Shown here piece after piece: positions 25,792 through 31,962 of a stretch of 31,962 nt of DNA (positions within the stretch are counted from its first letter, which is position 1; every line of letters begins with the position of its first letter). The stretch is from Flavobacteriales bacterium UBA7325 (GTDB lineage: Bacteria > Bacteroidota > Bacteroidia > Flavobacteriales_D > Crocinitomicaceae): contig DKPV01000001.1 in NCBI GenBank assembly GCA_002471375.1, positions 1 to 31,962 on the forward strand. Direction: 5' to 3'. Below the pieces are notes generated by a model. The model made no database searches. It worked only from the letters and a program-made list of their open reading frames with translations, and had not been told where the DNA came from. The translations under genes and the position numbers were made by a program.

Positions 25792-27051
25792 CTAATCTTC
25801 CGGTTCTTCAATTTCATTGTCCTTAAATGCGGAGGGTAGAATATCGGGGATGATTTTCACCATCATTGGAAGAAGTAGCGAACCGCCAGGAATTAAGAAG
25901 ATAGCTACCGCAGGCATAGACTTTAAAACATCTTTCAATTGCGCCCGTACCTTAACTCTTTCTTCGGGAGTTAGATCTTCTACCATCGACTTTTTCATCA
26001 GCGCTACTAACTCTTTACTTTCCCCCAGTTCGATTGCTAGTTTTTCTTTATTTCTAGTCAATACTTTCTTCCATCTGTTCAAAAAATTACCATAAACCCT
26101 TTCATAGGAGGGTGCATCATTCAAAAACTCTGATTCAGCCTGATTGGTAATAATGAAATTTTGGATGAACATGATTGTCTCATCCAATTCCTTTTCTGGA
26201 ATATCAATGTGTTTTCTCAATTGATCAATGAACTTTCTTTCGCTTTCATCTGCCTCAAAGTTAGAGAATACCGTCAGTATAGAAATATCCAAAAGAAAAC
26301 GTTTCAACAACCAATGATCGTGAATGAAATCATCCAAGTCATCCAAAGTCGCCCCATTTTCAAATTTCTTCTCCGCAATGTCTCGTTGTTCATCAGTGAG
26401 GTTCGCCGAGGCCAAGAAGACATTAAAAATGTCGCGTTCTTTCTGGGTTATCTTGCCATCAGCATATGACGACAACGTGATTGCCGTCAGTGCGTTTTGA
26501 GCGAACGAACTATACTTTGCTATGGCGTTTTCAGACTCATTAGATAAAAAGTCATGATAGAGAATTACATCCAAATACACGAATGCATTATTCAAGCTAT
26601 TCACCCACCATTTATTCTCAAATAAGTTCAACTTAATGTCTAAGCGCTTATCTAGAATCTTCTCCAGTTTGGATTCGTTCTTTTCCTTGATAAAAAGGGA
26701 AAGAAGTTTCTTGTGAGTACGCGCGTTATGATCGCCATAAAACACCAACAATGACTCAATAAACTCATCCTTGTCTAGCTCTCCTCCTGACTTCAAATGA
26801 ACGAAAAGATGCGCCTCCATAAGAAGAACTTTCAACTTTTCTTGACGCGTCCAGTGCCCTGTATCTAAGCGATGTCCAAATATTGCACGTGTCGGCAAAC
26901 CGAAATTGATCCCGCATCTAGAAAATGTAAGGTGATAGTGTTTTAGGGTACTCAGTTCCTCATAATTTCGAATAGAAACCCATAGGTCACCCTTTTCGAC
27001 AAAGTCGAAGTACTTTGAAATCCAGCCACTTGAACCAGGGGATAATATCAC
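25792..27051 (-). CDS. LETM1-related protein with a TerB-like region
   Basis: A 419-residue protein starting at GTG (27051) with MILSPGSSGWISKYF. The middle (about 190-300) has SYADGKITQKERDIFNVFL and NFEADESERKFID, paired acidic-helix motifs like the TerB fold. The C-terminal ~60 residues (LTPEERVKVRAQLKDVLK, then AVAIFLIPGGSLLLPMMVKI and PDILPSAF) match the LETM1 ribosome-binding-like domain, with its hydrophobic Gly/Pro-rich segment. Bacteroidota encode such LETM1-related proteins, some linked by name to biofilm formation; the molecular role is unclear. A TAACTTTG element 21 nt upstream of the GTG suggests its own promoter, which may also serve the subtilase downstream. Confidence 0.75.
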   Translation of the reverse strand: MILSPGSSGWISKYFDFVEKGDLWVSIRNYEELSTLKHYHLTFSRCGINFGLPTRAIFGHRLDTGHWTRQEKLKVLLMEAHLFVHLKSGGELDKDEFIESLLVFYGDHNARTHKKLLSLFIKEKNESKLEKILDKRLDIKLNLFENKWWVNSLNNAFVYLDVILYHDFLSNESENAIAKYSSFAQNALTAITLSSYADGKITQKERDIFNVFLASANLTDEQRDIAEKKFENGATLDDLDDFIHDHWLLKRFLLDISILTVFSNFEADESERKFIDQLRKHIDIPEKELDETIMFIQNFIITNQAESEFLNDAPSYERVYGNFLNRWKKVLTRNKEKLAIELGESKELVALMKKSMVEDLTPEERVKVRAQLKDVLKSMPAVAIFLIPGGSLLLPMMVKIIPDILPSAFKDNEIEEPED

Positions 27052-27072
27052 TTTTCGTAAATTTCGTTACCC

Positions 27073-27080
27073 CAAAGTTA
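27073..27080 (-). promoter_or_regulatory. TAnnTTTG -7 element before the LETM1-related gene
   Basis: TAACTTTG on the minus strand, a perfect consensus match, 21 nt upstream of the GTG start. No clear -33 element. Confidence 0.4.
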
Positions 27081-27118
27081 CTTAGATGAACTTAATCTCC
27101 GTTACGTAATTCTCAAAT

Positions 27119-27601
27119 TTAGCGGAAAGCGTATCTAAGAGCGAAGCCAGCCAATATTCCCAGCTTAACATCTGGAGCAATTCGAAGGGTAGGACCCATG
27201 TCAAAGGCTAAATTTATGGGAAAGTCCTGAAAGGTATATTCAATACCGAGGTTACTGTTAATGCCGATCCAAGTACCAGAGCGCTCAGTCGATTCATAAC
27301 GACCATCATAGTTGGTATTCCAGATGCCGAAATCAGCACCGACACCAAAGTACCAATCCGTTTCACCAATGAAAGGTTGGTTGCGTTCGTACATGACATT
27401 AAGCCAGCCGTACCGTCTTCCAAATCCAATACTCGCATCAATAGCGTTTGGAGAGTTAAAGAAATGTTTGACACTTAAGACACCTAAACCCACGTTCAAG
27501 TTTGACCAATCGCCTTTAATTCCAACAGCAGTATTATACTGTTGTGCATTGCTGGTAAAACATGTGAGCATGATGAGAATAGAGATAAGGAGAGTTCTCA
27601 T
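27119..27601 (-). CDS. Small outer-membrane beta-barrel protein
   Basis: 160 residues with a signal peptide (about 1-19, ending SNAQ) and alternating hydrophobic/polar strands, including WLNVMYERNQPF, WYFGVGADFGIWN and WIGINSNLGIEYTF, ending FALRYAFR. The last residues are close to the aromatic barrel-end pattern but with a terminal Arg. Size suggests an eight-stranded barrel of the OmpW/OmpX-like kind. It ends 67 nt before the LETM1-related gene begins on the same strand. Function unknown. Confidence 0.7.
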   Translation of the reverse strand: MRTLLISILIMLTCFTSNAQQYNTAVGIKGDWSNLNVGLGVLSVKHFFNSPNAIDASIGFGRRYGWLNVMYERNQPFIGETDWYFGVGADFGIWNTNYDGRYESTERSGTWIGINSNLGIEYTFQDFPINLAFDMGPTLRIAPDVKLGILAGFALRYAFR

Positions 27602-27826
27602 ATGCAGTTTTTTAATATCACACCATTTTCAAATGTGTTATGGTTCTAATTTGTTGCTTGCATTATTTAATACGATCAAATTCGAAGGAAATTGTCCAAA
27701 CTCATGAAATTATTATTTGATCAAGTGGCAAGTGACCTTAAATAAACGACTCACCGAAAATGAATTACACCTCTGTAGTATTAACTAACTCCGTTGAAAG
27801 AGGATCAATTTAATTAGAAGTAATGT

Positions 27827-27834
27827 TAACTTTG
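27827..27834 (+). promoter_or_regulatory. TAnnTTTG -7 element, 4 nt before an ATG
   Basis: TAACTTTG ends 4 nt before the ATG at 27839, so the mRNA is probably leaderless. The 237-nt stretch from 27602 holds no other feature that I can see. Confidence 0.45.
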
Positions 27835-27838
27835 AGCC

Positions 27839-28213
27839 ATGGTTGAAAAAGAAACGATTAATCCTACTCCTAAGAAAAAAAAGAGGACGTTACTACTTAT
27901 TACATCAGCTGTTTTATTGGTTGTCATTTGCATCGTTGTATATTTCAGCTACTATTTTGTTTACAGTGAAGGTTCTCGTGTAGGGATATTGTACAAGTTT
28001 TCTAAAAAGGGAACAATTTTCAAAGCCTATGAAGGTGCAATGGTGCTACCCGGTGTTAAATCACAGAAAGGATCATCGGTTTATTCAAACATGTTCTATT
28101 TCTCCGTTGACGATGAAAAACTAGCTAAAAATTTGATGGATTCCCAGGGAATGGAGCTTGAAGTTCATTACAATCAGTTCAATAATGGTTTGCCTTGGCG
28201 AGGAGATACCTAA
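27839..28213 (+). CDS. Small membrane-anchored protein, possibly truncated
   Basis: A 124-residue protein: a polar Lys-rich head, one TM helix (about residues 20-43) and an exterior domain with YSEGSRVGILYKFSKKGTIF, AYEGAMVLPG, FYFSVDDEKLAKNL and GMELEVHYNQ, ending GLPWRGDT. This matches a widespread Bacteroidota family of small membrane proteins whose members are sometimes misnamed 6-phosphogluconate dehydrogenase; no such activity is plausible here. Family members normally continue past PWRGDT, and here the same frame continues past the TAA with 25 coding-like residues, so the chain may be shortened. First gene of a probable unit with the HAD phosphatase 107 nt downstream. Confidence 0.65.
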   Translation: MVEKETINPTPKKKKRTLLLITSAVLLVVICIVVYFSYYFVYSEGSRVGILYKFSKKGTIFKAYEGAMVLPGVKSQKGSSVYSNMFYFSVDDEKLAKNLMDSQGMELEVHYNQFNNGLPWRGDT

Positions 28214-28291
28214 GAAGGTCTTGATGGTCAATACGTGGTGAATAAACTCATTCGCATTAAGAATAAAAACCCGAACGGTTACGGATTATAA
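28214..28291 (+). other. In-frame coding-like extension behind a stop codon
   Basis: Directly after the TAA at 28211, the same frame reads EGLDGQYVVNKLIRIKNK and stops at 28291. It looks like the usual C-terminal strand of the family (...Y-V-V-T/N-K...). A single C-to-T change (CAA to TAA) would explain it; sequencing error or readthrough are alternatives. Confidence 0.5.
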
Positions 28292-28320
28292 CCAGCCCTA
28301 ATTATAATAACTTTAACCAG

Positions 28321-28983
28321 ATGATAGACCTTAAAAAATTCGACGCCGTAATATTTGATATGGACGGGGTATTGATCGACTCTGAGCCATTGTGGAAAAT
28401 TGCGATGGAAGAAGTGTTCGCGTCCGTTGGGTGTGCATTGACGCGTGAAGATTTCCAAAAAACAGTCGGGCTCCGAATTGATGAGGTAATAGAGTTCTGG
28501 CACAAAGAAGCCGGATGGGAAAATGCCTCTCCAAAAGAAGTTGAACAGGCAATCGTCAATAGAATGATTGAATTGATTCAGGAAAACGGAGATCCATTAC
28601 CTGGAGTTCTAGACACAACCGAATATTTAAAAGGGGTGGATGTAAAGGTTGGTTTGGCAACCTCATCCTACAATATCTTGATAGAGACAGTACTCGATGC
28701 AATAGGAATTCGTGAACGGTTTGAGGTAGTTCATTCAGCTGAAAACGAAGAATACGGTAAACCACATCCCGCTGTATACATGACGGTGGCAAAAGAATTA
28801 GGTGTTGCAGCAGAGAGATGCTTAGTCATTGAAGATTCGCTCAATGGAATTATCTCCGGTAGAGCTGCAAAAATGAAAGTTGTTTGCATTCCTGAAAAAA
28901 CGCATCACCCAGAGCCAAAATTAAGCGTGGCTGACTATATATTTGAAGATATGTCATTATTTTTGGAGGCAATAAAAAGTTAG
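28321..28983 (+). CDS. HAD-family sugar-phosphate phosphatase (HxpB/YniC-like)
   Basis: A 220-residue HAD hydrolase of subfamily IA. The nucleophile motif is FDMDGVLIDSEP (Asp13 and general acid Asp15), motif II is ATSSY, motif III Lys is in YGKPHPAVY, and motif IV is VIEDSLNG. A helical cap of about 80 residues follows motif I. The overall pattern is that of hexitol/2-deoxyglucose-6-phosphate phosphatases and beta-phosphoglucomutase relatives, acting on small phosphorylated sugars in the cytoplasm; the substrate cannot be read from sequence. TAACTTTA, a one-mismatch -7 element, ends 5 nt before the ATG. The next gene follows after 8 nt. Confidence 0.85.
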   Translation: MIDLKKFDAVIFDMDGVLIDSEPLWKIAMEEVFASVGCALTREDFQKTVGLRIDEVIEFWHKEAGWENASPKEVEQAIVNRMIELIQENGDPLPGVLDTTEYLKGVDVKVGLATSSYNILIETVLDAIGIRERFEVVHSAENEEYGKPHPAVYMTVAKELGVAAERCLVIEDSLNGIISGRAAKMKVVCIPEKTHHPEPKLSVADYIFEDMSLFLEAIKS

Positions 28984-28991
28984 AATAAGAA

Positions 28992-29879
28992 ATGATAAAG
29001 TATAATCCTAAGAGTTGGTTTCAACTGATATTTGCATTTCACAAAAGCGATACCTTTCGCATTTTATGGAAAGAGTTGATCTATATCGGTCTATTTACCA
29101 TATTAATAGCCTACCTTGAAATTGAACTCTTCCCGGGAGCAACTTTTCTAAGTGAATTAGTGGCCGTCTATTCACTGATCGGTTTTGTGATCTCACTCCT
29201 TTTAGTCTTCAGAACCAACACGGCATATGACCGTTGGTGGGAAGGTCGAAAGCGTTGGGGAAGTATGGTAAATGATACTAGAAACCTTGCCATAAAAATC
29301 AACATGCTTGGGCTTCCGGATGAAGATCGTGATTTCTTTCAACGCATGATTCCTAACTTTACCTACGCCGCAAAAGAACATCTTCGACGCGATGTTAAAC
29401 TGGAAGAATTGGAACTCACAGAAACAGAGGTTCAAGAATTAGTTGGAAAAGAACATCCGACTCTTCACATTTCGAACCTAATGTATAAAAGACTTAAGAG
29501 CCTGAAAACTCAAGGTAAATTAACCGAAGAAGAGTTTCTTCTAATCGATAAAAACTTAAATGCCCTTCTAGATAGTCTTGGCGCATGTGAACGAATTCTC
29601 AATACTCCAATACCTTTTTCGTACAGTTTATTCCTGAAGAAGTTTATCTTCATTTACGTAACTACAATGCCATTGGCGTTCGTTACAACCTTTGGTTATT
29701 TCTCAGCATTAATTGCAACATTCGTCTTTTATGTCCTAGTGTCTATGGAAGTTTTAGCGGAGGAAATTGAGGATCCTTTCGGAACGGATGACAATGATTT
29801 GCCAATAGATGGTCTCTGCTTGACGATTAAGAAAAATGTAAATCAGATTTTCGATTCAGTTCACAACGTTTTACGGTAG
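28992..29879 (+). CDS. Bestrophin-like ion channel family protein
   Basis: A 295-residue membrane protein. The signature is the N-terminal region FRTNTAYDRWWEGRKRWGSMVNDTRNLA (two halves at about residues 74-88 and 89-101), which matches the bestrophin/UPF0187 family. TM segments lie at about 26-45, 53-73, 215-235 and 237-255. Bacterial members form pentameric channels in the inner membrane, most conducting cations and some conducting anions. It is probably co-transcribed with the HAD phosphatase 8 nt upstream. The 3' end overlaps the convergent acetyltransferase by 19 nt. Confidence 0.88.
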   Translation: MIKYNPKSWFQLIFAFHKSDTFRILWKELIYIGLFTILIAYLEIELFPGATFLSELVAVYSLIGFVISLLLVFRTNTAYDRWWEGRKRWGSMVNDTRNLAIKINMLGLPDEDRDFFQRMIPNFTYAAKEHLRRDVKLEELELTETEVQELVGKEHPTLHISNLMYKRLKSLKTQGKLTEEEFLLIDKNLNALLDSLGACERILNTPIPFSYSLFLKKFIFIYVTTMPLAFVTTFGYFSALIATFVFYVLVSMEVLAEEIEDPFGTDDNDLPIDGLCLTIKKNVNQIFDSVHNVLR

Positions 29880-30391
29880 CAATCGAAATCTGACGGTCGA
29901 ATTAGGCGTTTTGCTTTAATGGGTTTTCTATTCGCAAAATTCTCTGAGTACACGTATTCATATCCCATCGACTCGTACCATTTTTGAAGAATCAGCTTTC
30001 CTGGCACTTCAATATCTCGAGGGCGGAGTATCTCTATTTCCATGTATTTAGCGCCTGAAGTACGAGCTCTATTTTCCGCATTTTCAATCAAGGCGCGACC
30101 AATTCCTCTTTTTCTAAACTCCTGGTGAGTCGCGAGTAAACCAAAACCAAATGATCCATCTTCACGCTCATAAACCTGGTTGCAGCCTGCAATGACACCT
30201 TCAAAATAAGCCACGGTGATCTTACCATCGTCAATGAGGCTAAAATACTCGGCCTCACTTATGCGAACATAATCCTCTCCCCAAATTTCGATTTCTGTAG
30301 TAGCGTATGCAATGCGCATAATTTCAAATATGTGATGCTTATCTTCCCTGGAAAGATTAACACTTGACGAGGATATTATTTTAATTGCCAT
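29861..30391 (-). CDS. GNAT-family N-acetyltransferase
   Basis: A 176-residue acetyltransferase. The acetyl-CoA pyrophosphate loop is visible in LATHQEFRKRGIGRALIENA (Arg-x-x-Gly-x-Gly, about residues 84-103), with ARTSGAKYMEIEIL and WYESMGYEYVYSE forming the rest of the GNAT core. The acceptor (small molecule or protein amine) cannot be assigned. The ATG at 30391 stands 4 nt after a perfect -7 element. The gene converges on, and slightly overlaps, the bestrophin-like gene. Confidence 0.85.
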   Translation of the reverse strand: MAIKIISSSSVNLSREDKHHIFEIMRIAYATTEIEIWGEDYVRISEAEYFSLIDDGKITVAYFEGVIAGCNQVYEREDGSFGFGLLATHQEFRKRGIGRALIENAENRARTSGAKYMEIEILRPRDIEVPGKLILQKWYESMGYEYVYSENFANRKPIKAKRLIRPSDFDCYRKTL

Positions 30392-30395
30392 GGAT

Positions 30396-30403
30396 CAAAA
30401 GTA
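30396..30403 (-). promoter_or_regulatory. TAnnTTTG -7 element, 4 nt before the GNAT start
   Basis: TACTTTTG on the minus strand, separated from the ATG at 30391 by 4 nt, implying a leaderless or nearly leaderless message. Confidence 0.5.
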
Positions 30404-30437
30404 GTAACTATAAGCCTAAACGGACTACCATTTGTTT

Positions 30438-31019
30438 CTATATTGACACAAGCGCGAGCACCAATAGTCCTACACCAACAACTATACCCGCGATAATTGC
30501 AGACTTTTTAAGAAAAGACTGCCCAACTTGACTCTCTGTCCTAAATGCTGTTAATATTCCTAGGGAGAATAAAAATGTCACGAGATAAGTGCCGCTAAAA
30601 AAAACAGCAATCGCTGCTACCCCACCTAATGCAGTTGGGGTATTACATAATATAACACAGCTTAAGACTGCCAAACCATATAGTGACGCTACCAATACAA
30701 CCACCAATAATAATATGATCAGAGCAATTAGTGCCGGATGAATAATATGCGGATCAGAAAATGATGCTAATTCCGTAGCCTGGGCACCTAATGCAGATGA
30801 ACCAAAAAGGCTTCCTACATTTAATAATGAAAATGAAACTCGATTCTTAAGCAAGTGGTTTTCCTTCTTAACTTTTTTGCTATTTATTGCAAGACTTGCG
30901 AGGCCAAGAATCAATGGGATTGCAAAAATCCCAGTACTAATATTAAGGCCTAGTATACTTACGAGTACATAACTGGATCCCAATCCATATAGCTCCTTTT
31001 GGTCTCCCTGAATTCCCAC
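30438..31019 (-). CDS. Multi-spanning membrane protein, unknown
   Basis: A 193-residue hydrophobic protein with about five TM segments (about residues 12-45, 63-85, 95-126, 128-157 and 168-193) and a basic loop KKVKKENHLLKNR after the first pair. It has a predominance of Gly, Ala, Leu and Val and no motif that I recognise. It lies in the AT-rich tail of the window between the acetyltransferase and the orphan secreted gene, and shows no operon partner. It could be a lineage-specific gene; function unknown. Confidence 0.6.
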   Translation of the reverse strand: MGIQGDQKELYGLGSSYVLVSILGLNISTGIFAIPLILGLASLAINSKKVKKENHLLKNRVSFSLLNVGSLFGSSALGAQATELASFSDPHIIHPALIALIILLLVVVLVASLYGLAVLSCVILCNTPTALGGVAAIAVFFSGTYLVTFLFSLGILTAFRTESQVGQSFLKKSAIIAGIVVGVGLLVLALVSI

Positions 31020-31176
31020 TCTTAAACTTTGACATATGATATTGTTTATCCCTGTTAATTTTCGTTTTTAACTTCTATACTTAATTAACTATTTATTCCC
31101 TTTTCTGTTTTTATCCCTACTCACACACTATTGGTCTTTAAAGTATTAATCTTACTTTTAAGGAAAATTTTCAACT

Positions 31177-31725
31177 ATGAAAACACTACTACTTATTTTA
31201 CTATTAGTCCCAATGATGAGCTTTGGGCAGAGGGCAGGAAATAGAAGTGCCGGGGAAGTTATCTATTTATTCGATTTAAATAGGTTTGGAGAACATATTA
31301 AAGTACATAGTTCTCACGAAGGTGCATATGGAGGAAGCACGAGTGTGTTTATGATTAAAATGTCTTGTGAACATGATTATTGGCATGGAATCAATCCTTT
31401 AGAATGCTATTATATAGATAAAGATATCATCTTAAATATGGAGTCATCGGATGCTTATTATGATGATGATGGTAATGAATTTGTAAAAAGTACTGAAGAC
31501 ATTACTAGACATTTTGACGATGATTGGATGGTCGAATTGGTAGATGGGTATTATATTGCAAGCCAAGAATTTATTTTAGCTGAAGAAAGATCATTACTTT
31601 TTTCCTTTCACATTGAGAAATCAAGTGGAGACTTAAGAAAAATATCCTTTACACCTAATCATGAAACTAATTGTATAAGTGGAACATTCTCTGATGCCTA
31701 TGTGCTAGAAAGAAAAAGATATTAA
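31177..31725 (+). CDS. Orphan secreted protein
   Basis: A 182-residue protein with a clear signal peptide (residues 1-18, ending SFGQ) and no lipobox. The mature domain is rich in Asp, Glu, Tyr and His, with few Cys (SCEHDYWHGINPLECYYID and ETNCISG), so periplasmic or surface location with possible disulfides. TACTTTTA, a one-mismatch -7 element, lies at 31153-31160. It has a Rho-independent terminator after it. Base composition is visibly richer in A and T than the housekeeping genes. No family recognised. Confidence 0.65.
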   Translation: MKTLLLILLLVPMMSFGQRAGNRSAGEVIYLFDLNRFGEHIKVHSSHEGAYGGSTSVFMIKMSCEHDYWHGINPLECYYIDKDIILNMESSDAYYDDDGNEFVKSTEDITRHFDDDWMVELVDGYYIASQEFILAEERSLLFSFHIEKSSGDLRKISFTPNHETNCISGTFSDAYVLERKRY

Positions 31726-31789
31726 CACCTCTTCTATACATCTATAATGATGGTACAGTGGAGAGGAAAGTAGTCTTGAAATAAATACT

Positions 31790-31817
31790 AAAGCCTTCCA
31801 CATCGGAGGGCTTTTTT
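31790..31817 (+). terminator. Rho-independent terminator after the orphan secreted gene
   Basis: AAAGCCTTCC pairs with GGAGGGCTTT across a five-base loop (one G-U pair), followed by a run of six T. It begins 64 nt after the stop codon. Confidence 0.8.
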
Positions 31818-31862
31818 ATACCCTAGGCATATCTGTTTATTCAGTAAAAGAGAAGTTTTTTT

Positions 31863-31881
31863 ATGCAAATTGTATGCAAAT
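31863..31881. repeat. Short direct repeat ATGCAAAT, twice
   Basis: Two copies of ATGCAAAT separated by TGT, placed just downstream of the tRNA terminator on the tRNA side. It could be incidental, or a recombinase or regulator site. Confidence 0.35.
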
Positions 31882-31918
31882 AAAAAAAGGGCTACTGTCG
31901 TTTTGACCGTAACCCTTT
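31882..31918 (-). terminator. Terminator of the minus-strand tRNA gene
   Basis: On the minus strand AAAGGGTTACGGTC pairs with GACAGTAGCCCTTT (some mismatches) around AAAAC, followed by a T-run. It lies 10 nt after the tRNA 3' end, in the right direction to end that transcript. Confidence 0.75.
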
Positions 31919-31928
31919 GACTATTGTG

Positions 31929-31962
31929 CTCTCCCTCTAGGACTCGAACCTAGGACCCTCTG
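31929..31962 (-). tRNA. tRNA 3' half, truncated at the window edge
   Basis: On the minus strand the sequence ends in a T-arm CTAGG-TTCGAGT-CCTAG followed by a seven-base acceptor strand AGGGAGA and discriminator G at 31929. CCA is not encoded, as is common in Bacteroidota. The preceding CAGAG-GGTCC looks like the 3' anticodon stem and variable loop. The anticodon lies outside the window; the variable loop resembles tRNA-Asn, but identity cannot be fixed. Confidence 0.8.

Noticed and set aside
26161..26469. 102-residue plus-strand ORF inside the LETM1-related gene
   Set aside because: Antisense shadow of a protein with recognisable domains; no independent support.
27312..27707. 131-residue plus-strand ORF overlapping the small barrel gene
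   Set aside because: Antisense to a protein with signal peptide and barrel strands; no promoter or domain seen.
27839..28213. 6-phosphogluconate dehydrogenase
   Set aside because: The name is attached to relatives in databases, but a 124-residue single-TM protein without a Rossmann fold cannot be that enzyme.
28279..28792. Minus-strand ORFs inside the HAD phosphatase gene
   Set aside because: Several overlapping frames all antisense to the HAD motifs, with low-complexity composition.
1..31962. CRISPR array, insertion sequence, prophage or defence island
   Set aside because: No regularly spaced repeats, transposase, integrase, phage structural or defence-type genes were found in any frame.

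Overview
The window is chromosomal DNA from a member of the Bacteroidota, most likely a marine or brackish Flavobacteriales-type bacterium (Cryomorphaceae/Crocinitomicaceae-like; inference from gene content only). The evidence is: perfect TAnnTTTG promoter elements before several genes and few clear Shine-Dalgarno sites; two secreted proteins with C-terminal type IX secretion (T9SS) sorting domains; many short lipoproteins and beta-barrel proteins ending in aromatic residues; a LETM1-related protein of a kind known from this phylum; and an NhaC-type sodium/proton antiporter. I see no phage, transposase, CRISPR array or rRNA. Most of the window is ordinary housekeeping and envelope genes.

Layout. 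91-4440 (minus): a tightly packed run transcribed kynU, small membrane protein, kmo, outer-membrane protein, ArsC/Spx-like protein, lipoprotein. KynU and Kmo are two steps of tryptophan-to-quinolinate metabolism (de novo NAD synthesis). 4643-6151 (plus): a GT-C type membrane glycosyltransferase, followed by an untracked 35-residue single-TM ORF on the minus strand. 6427-7734: hemL (tetrapyrrole synthesis). 7740-8330 (minus): lipoprotein plus small membrane protein. 8421-10303 (plus): an aminotransferase overlapping an omega-amidase, a pair that closes transamination of methionine or glutamine keto-acids. 10375-12297: a T9SS cargo protein with a strong terminator. 12442-16784: fbp and mfd, start-stop overlapped. 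16898-18060: tandem paralogous lipoproteins with C-terminal membrane segments. 18098-20330: two overlapping glycosyltransferases. 20327-21748 (minus): NhaC antiporter, divergent from 21924-23670 (plus), a porin-like barrel followed by a probably covalently flavinylated FMN-binding protein. 23671-24138: no intact gene, but a decayed leucine-rich-repeat gene on the minus strand. 24139-27601 (minus): secreted subtilase, LETM1-related protein, small beta-barrel protein. 27839-29879 (plus): small membrane protein (possibly truncated by a stop codon), HAD phosphatase, bestrophin-like channel. 29861-31019 (minus): GNAT acetyltransferase and a multi-spanning orphan membrane protein. 31177-31725 (plus): orphan secreted protein. 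The window ends inside a minus-strand tRNA gene with its terminator.

The points most worth a second look are: the decayed secreted LRR gene; three genes whose TAnnTTTG element ends exactly 4 nt before the ATG (likely leaderless mRNAs); the in-frame stop with a coding-like extension after the 27839 gene; the porin/flavoprotein pair behind a hairpin-rich divergent control region; and the overlooked 35-residue membrane ORF. I found no convincing new defence, mobile or biosynthetic system.
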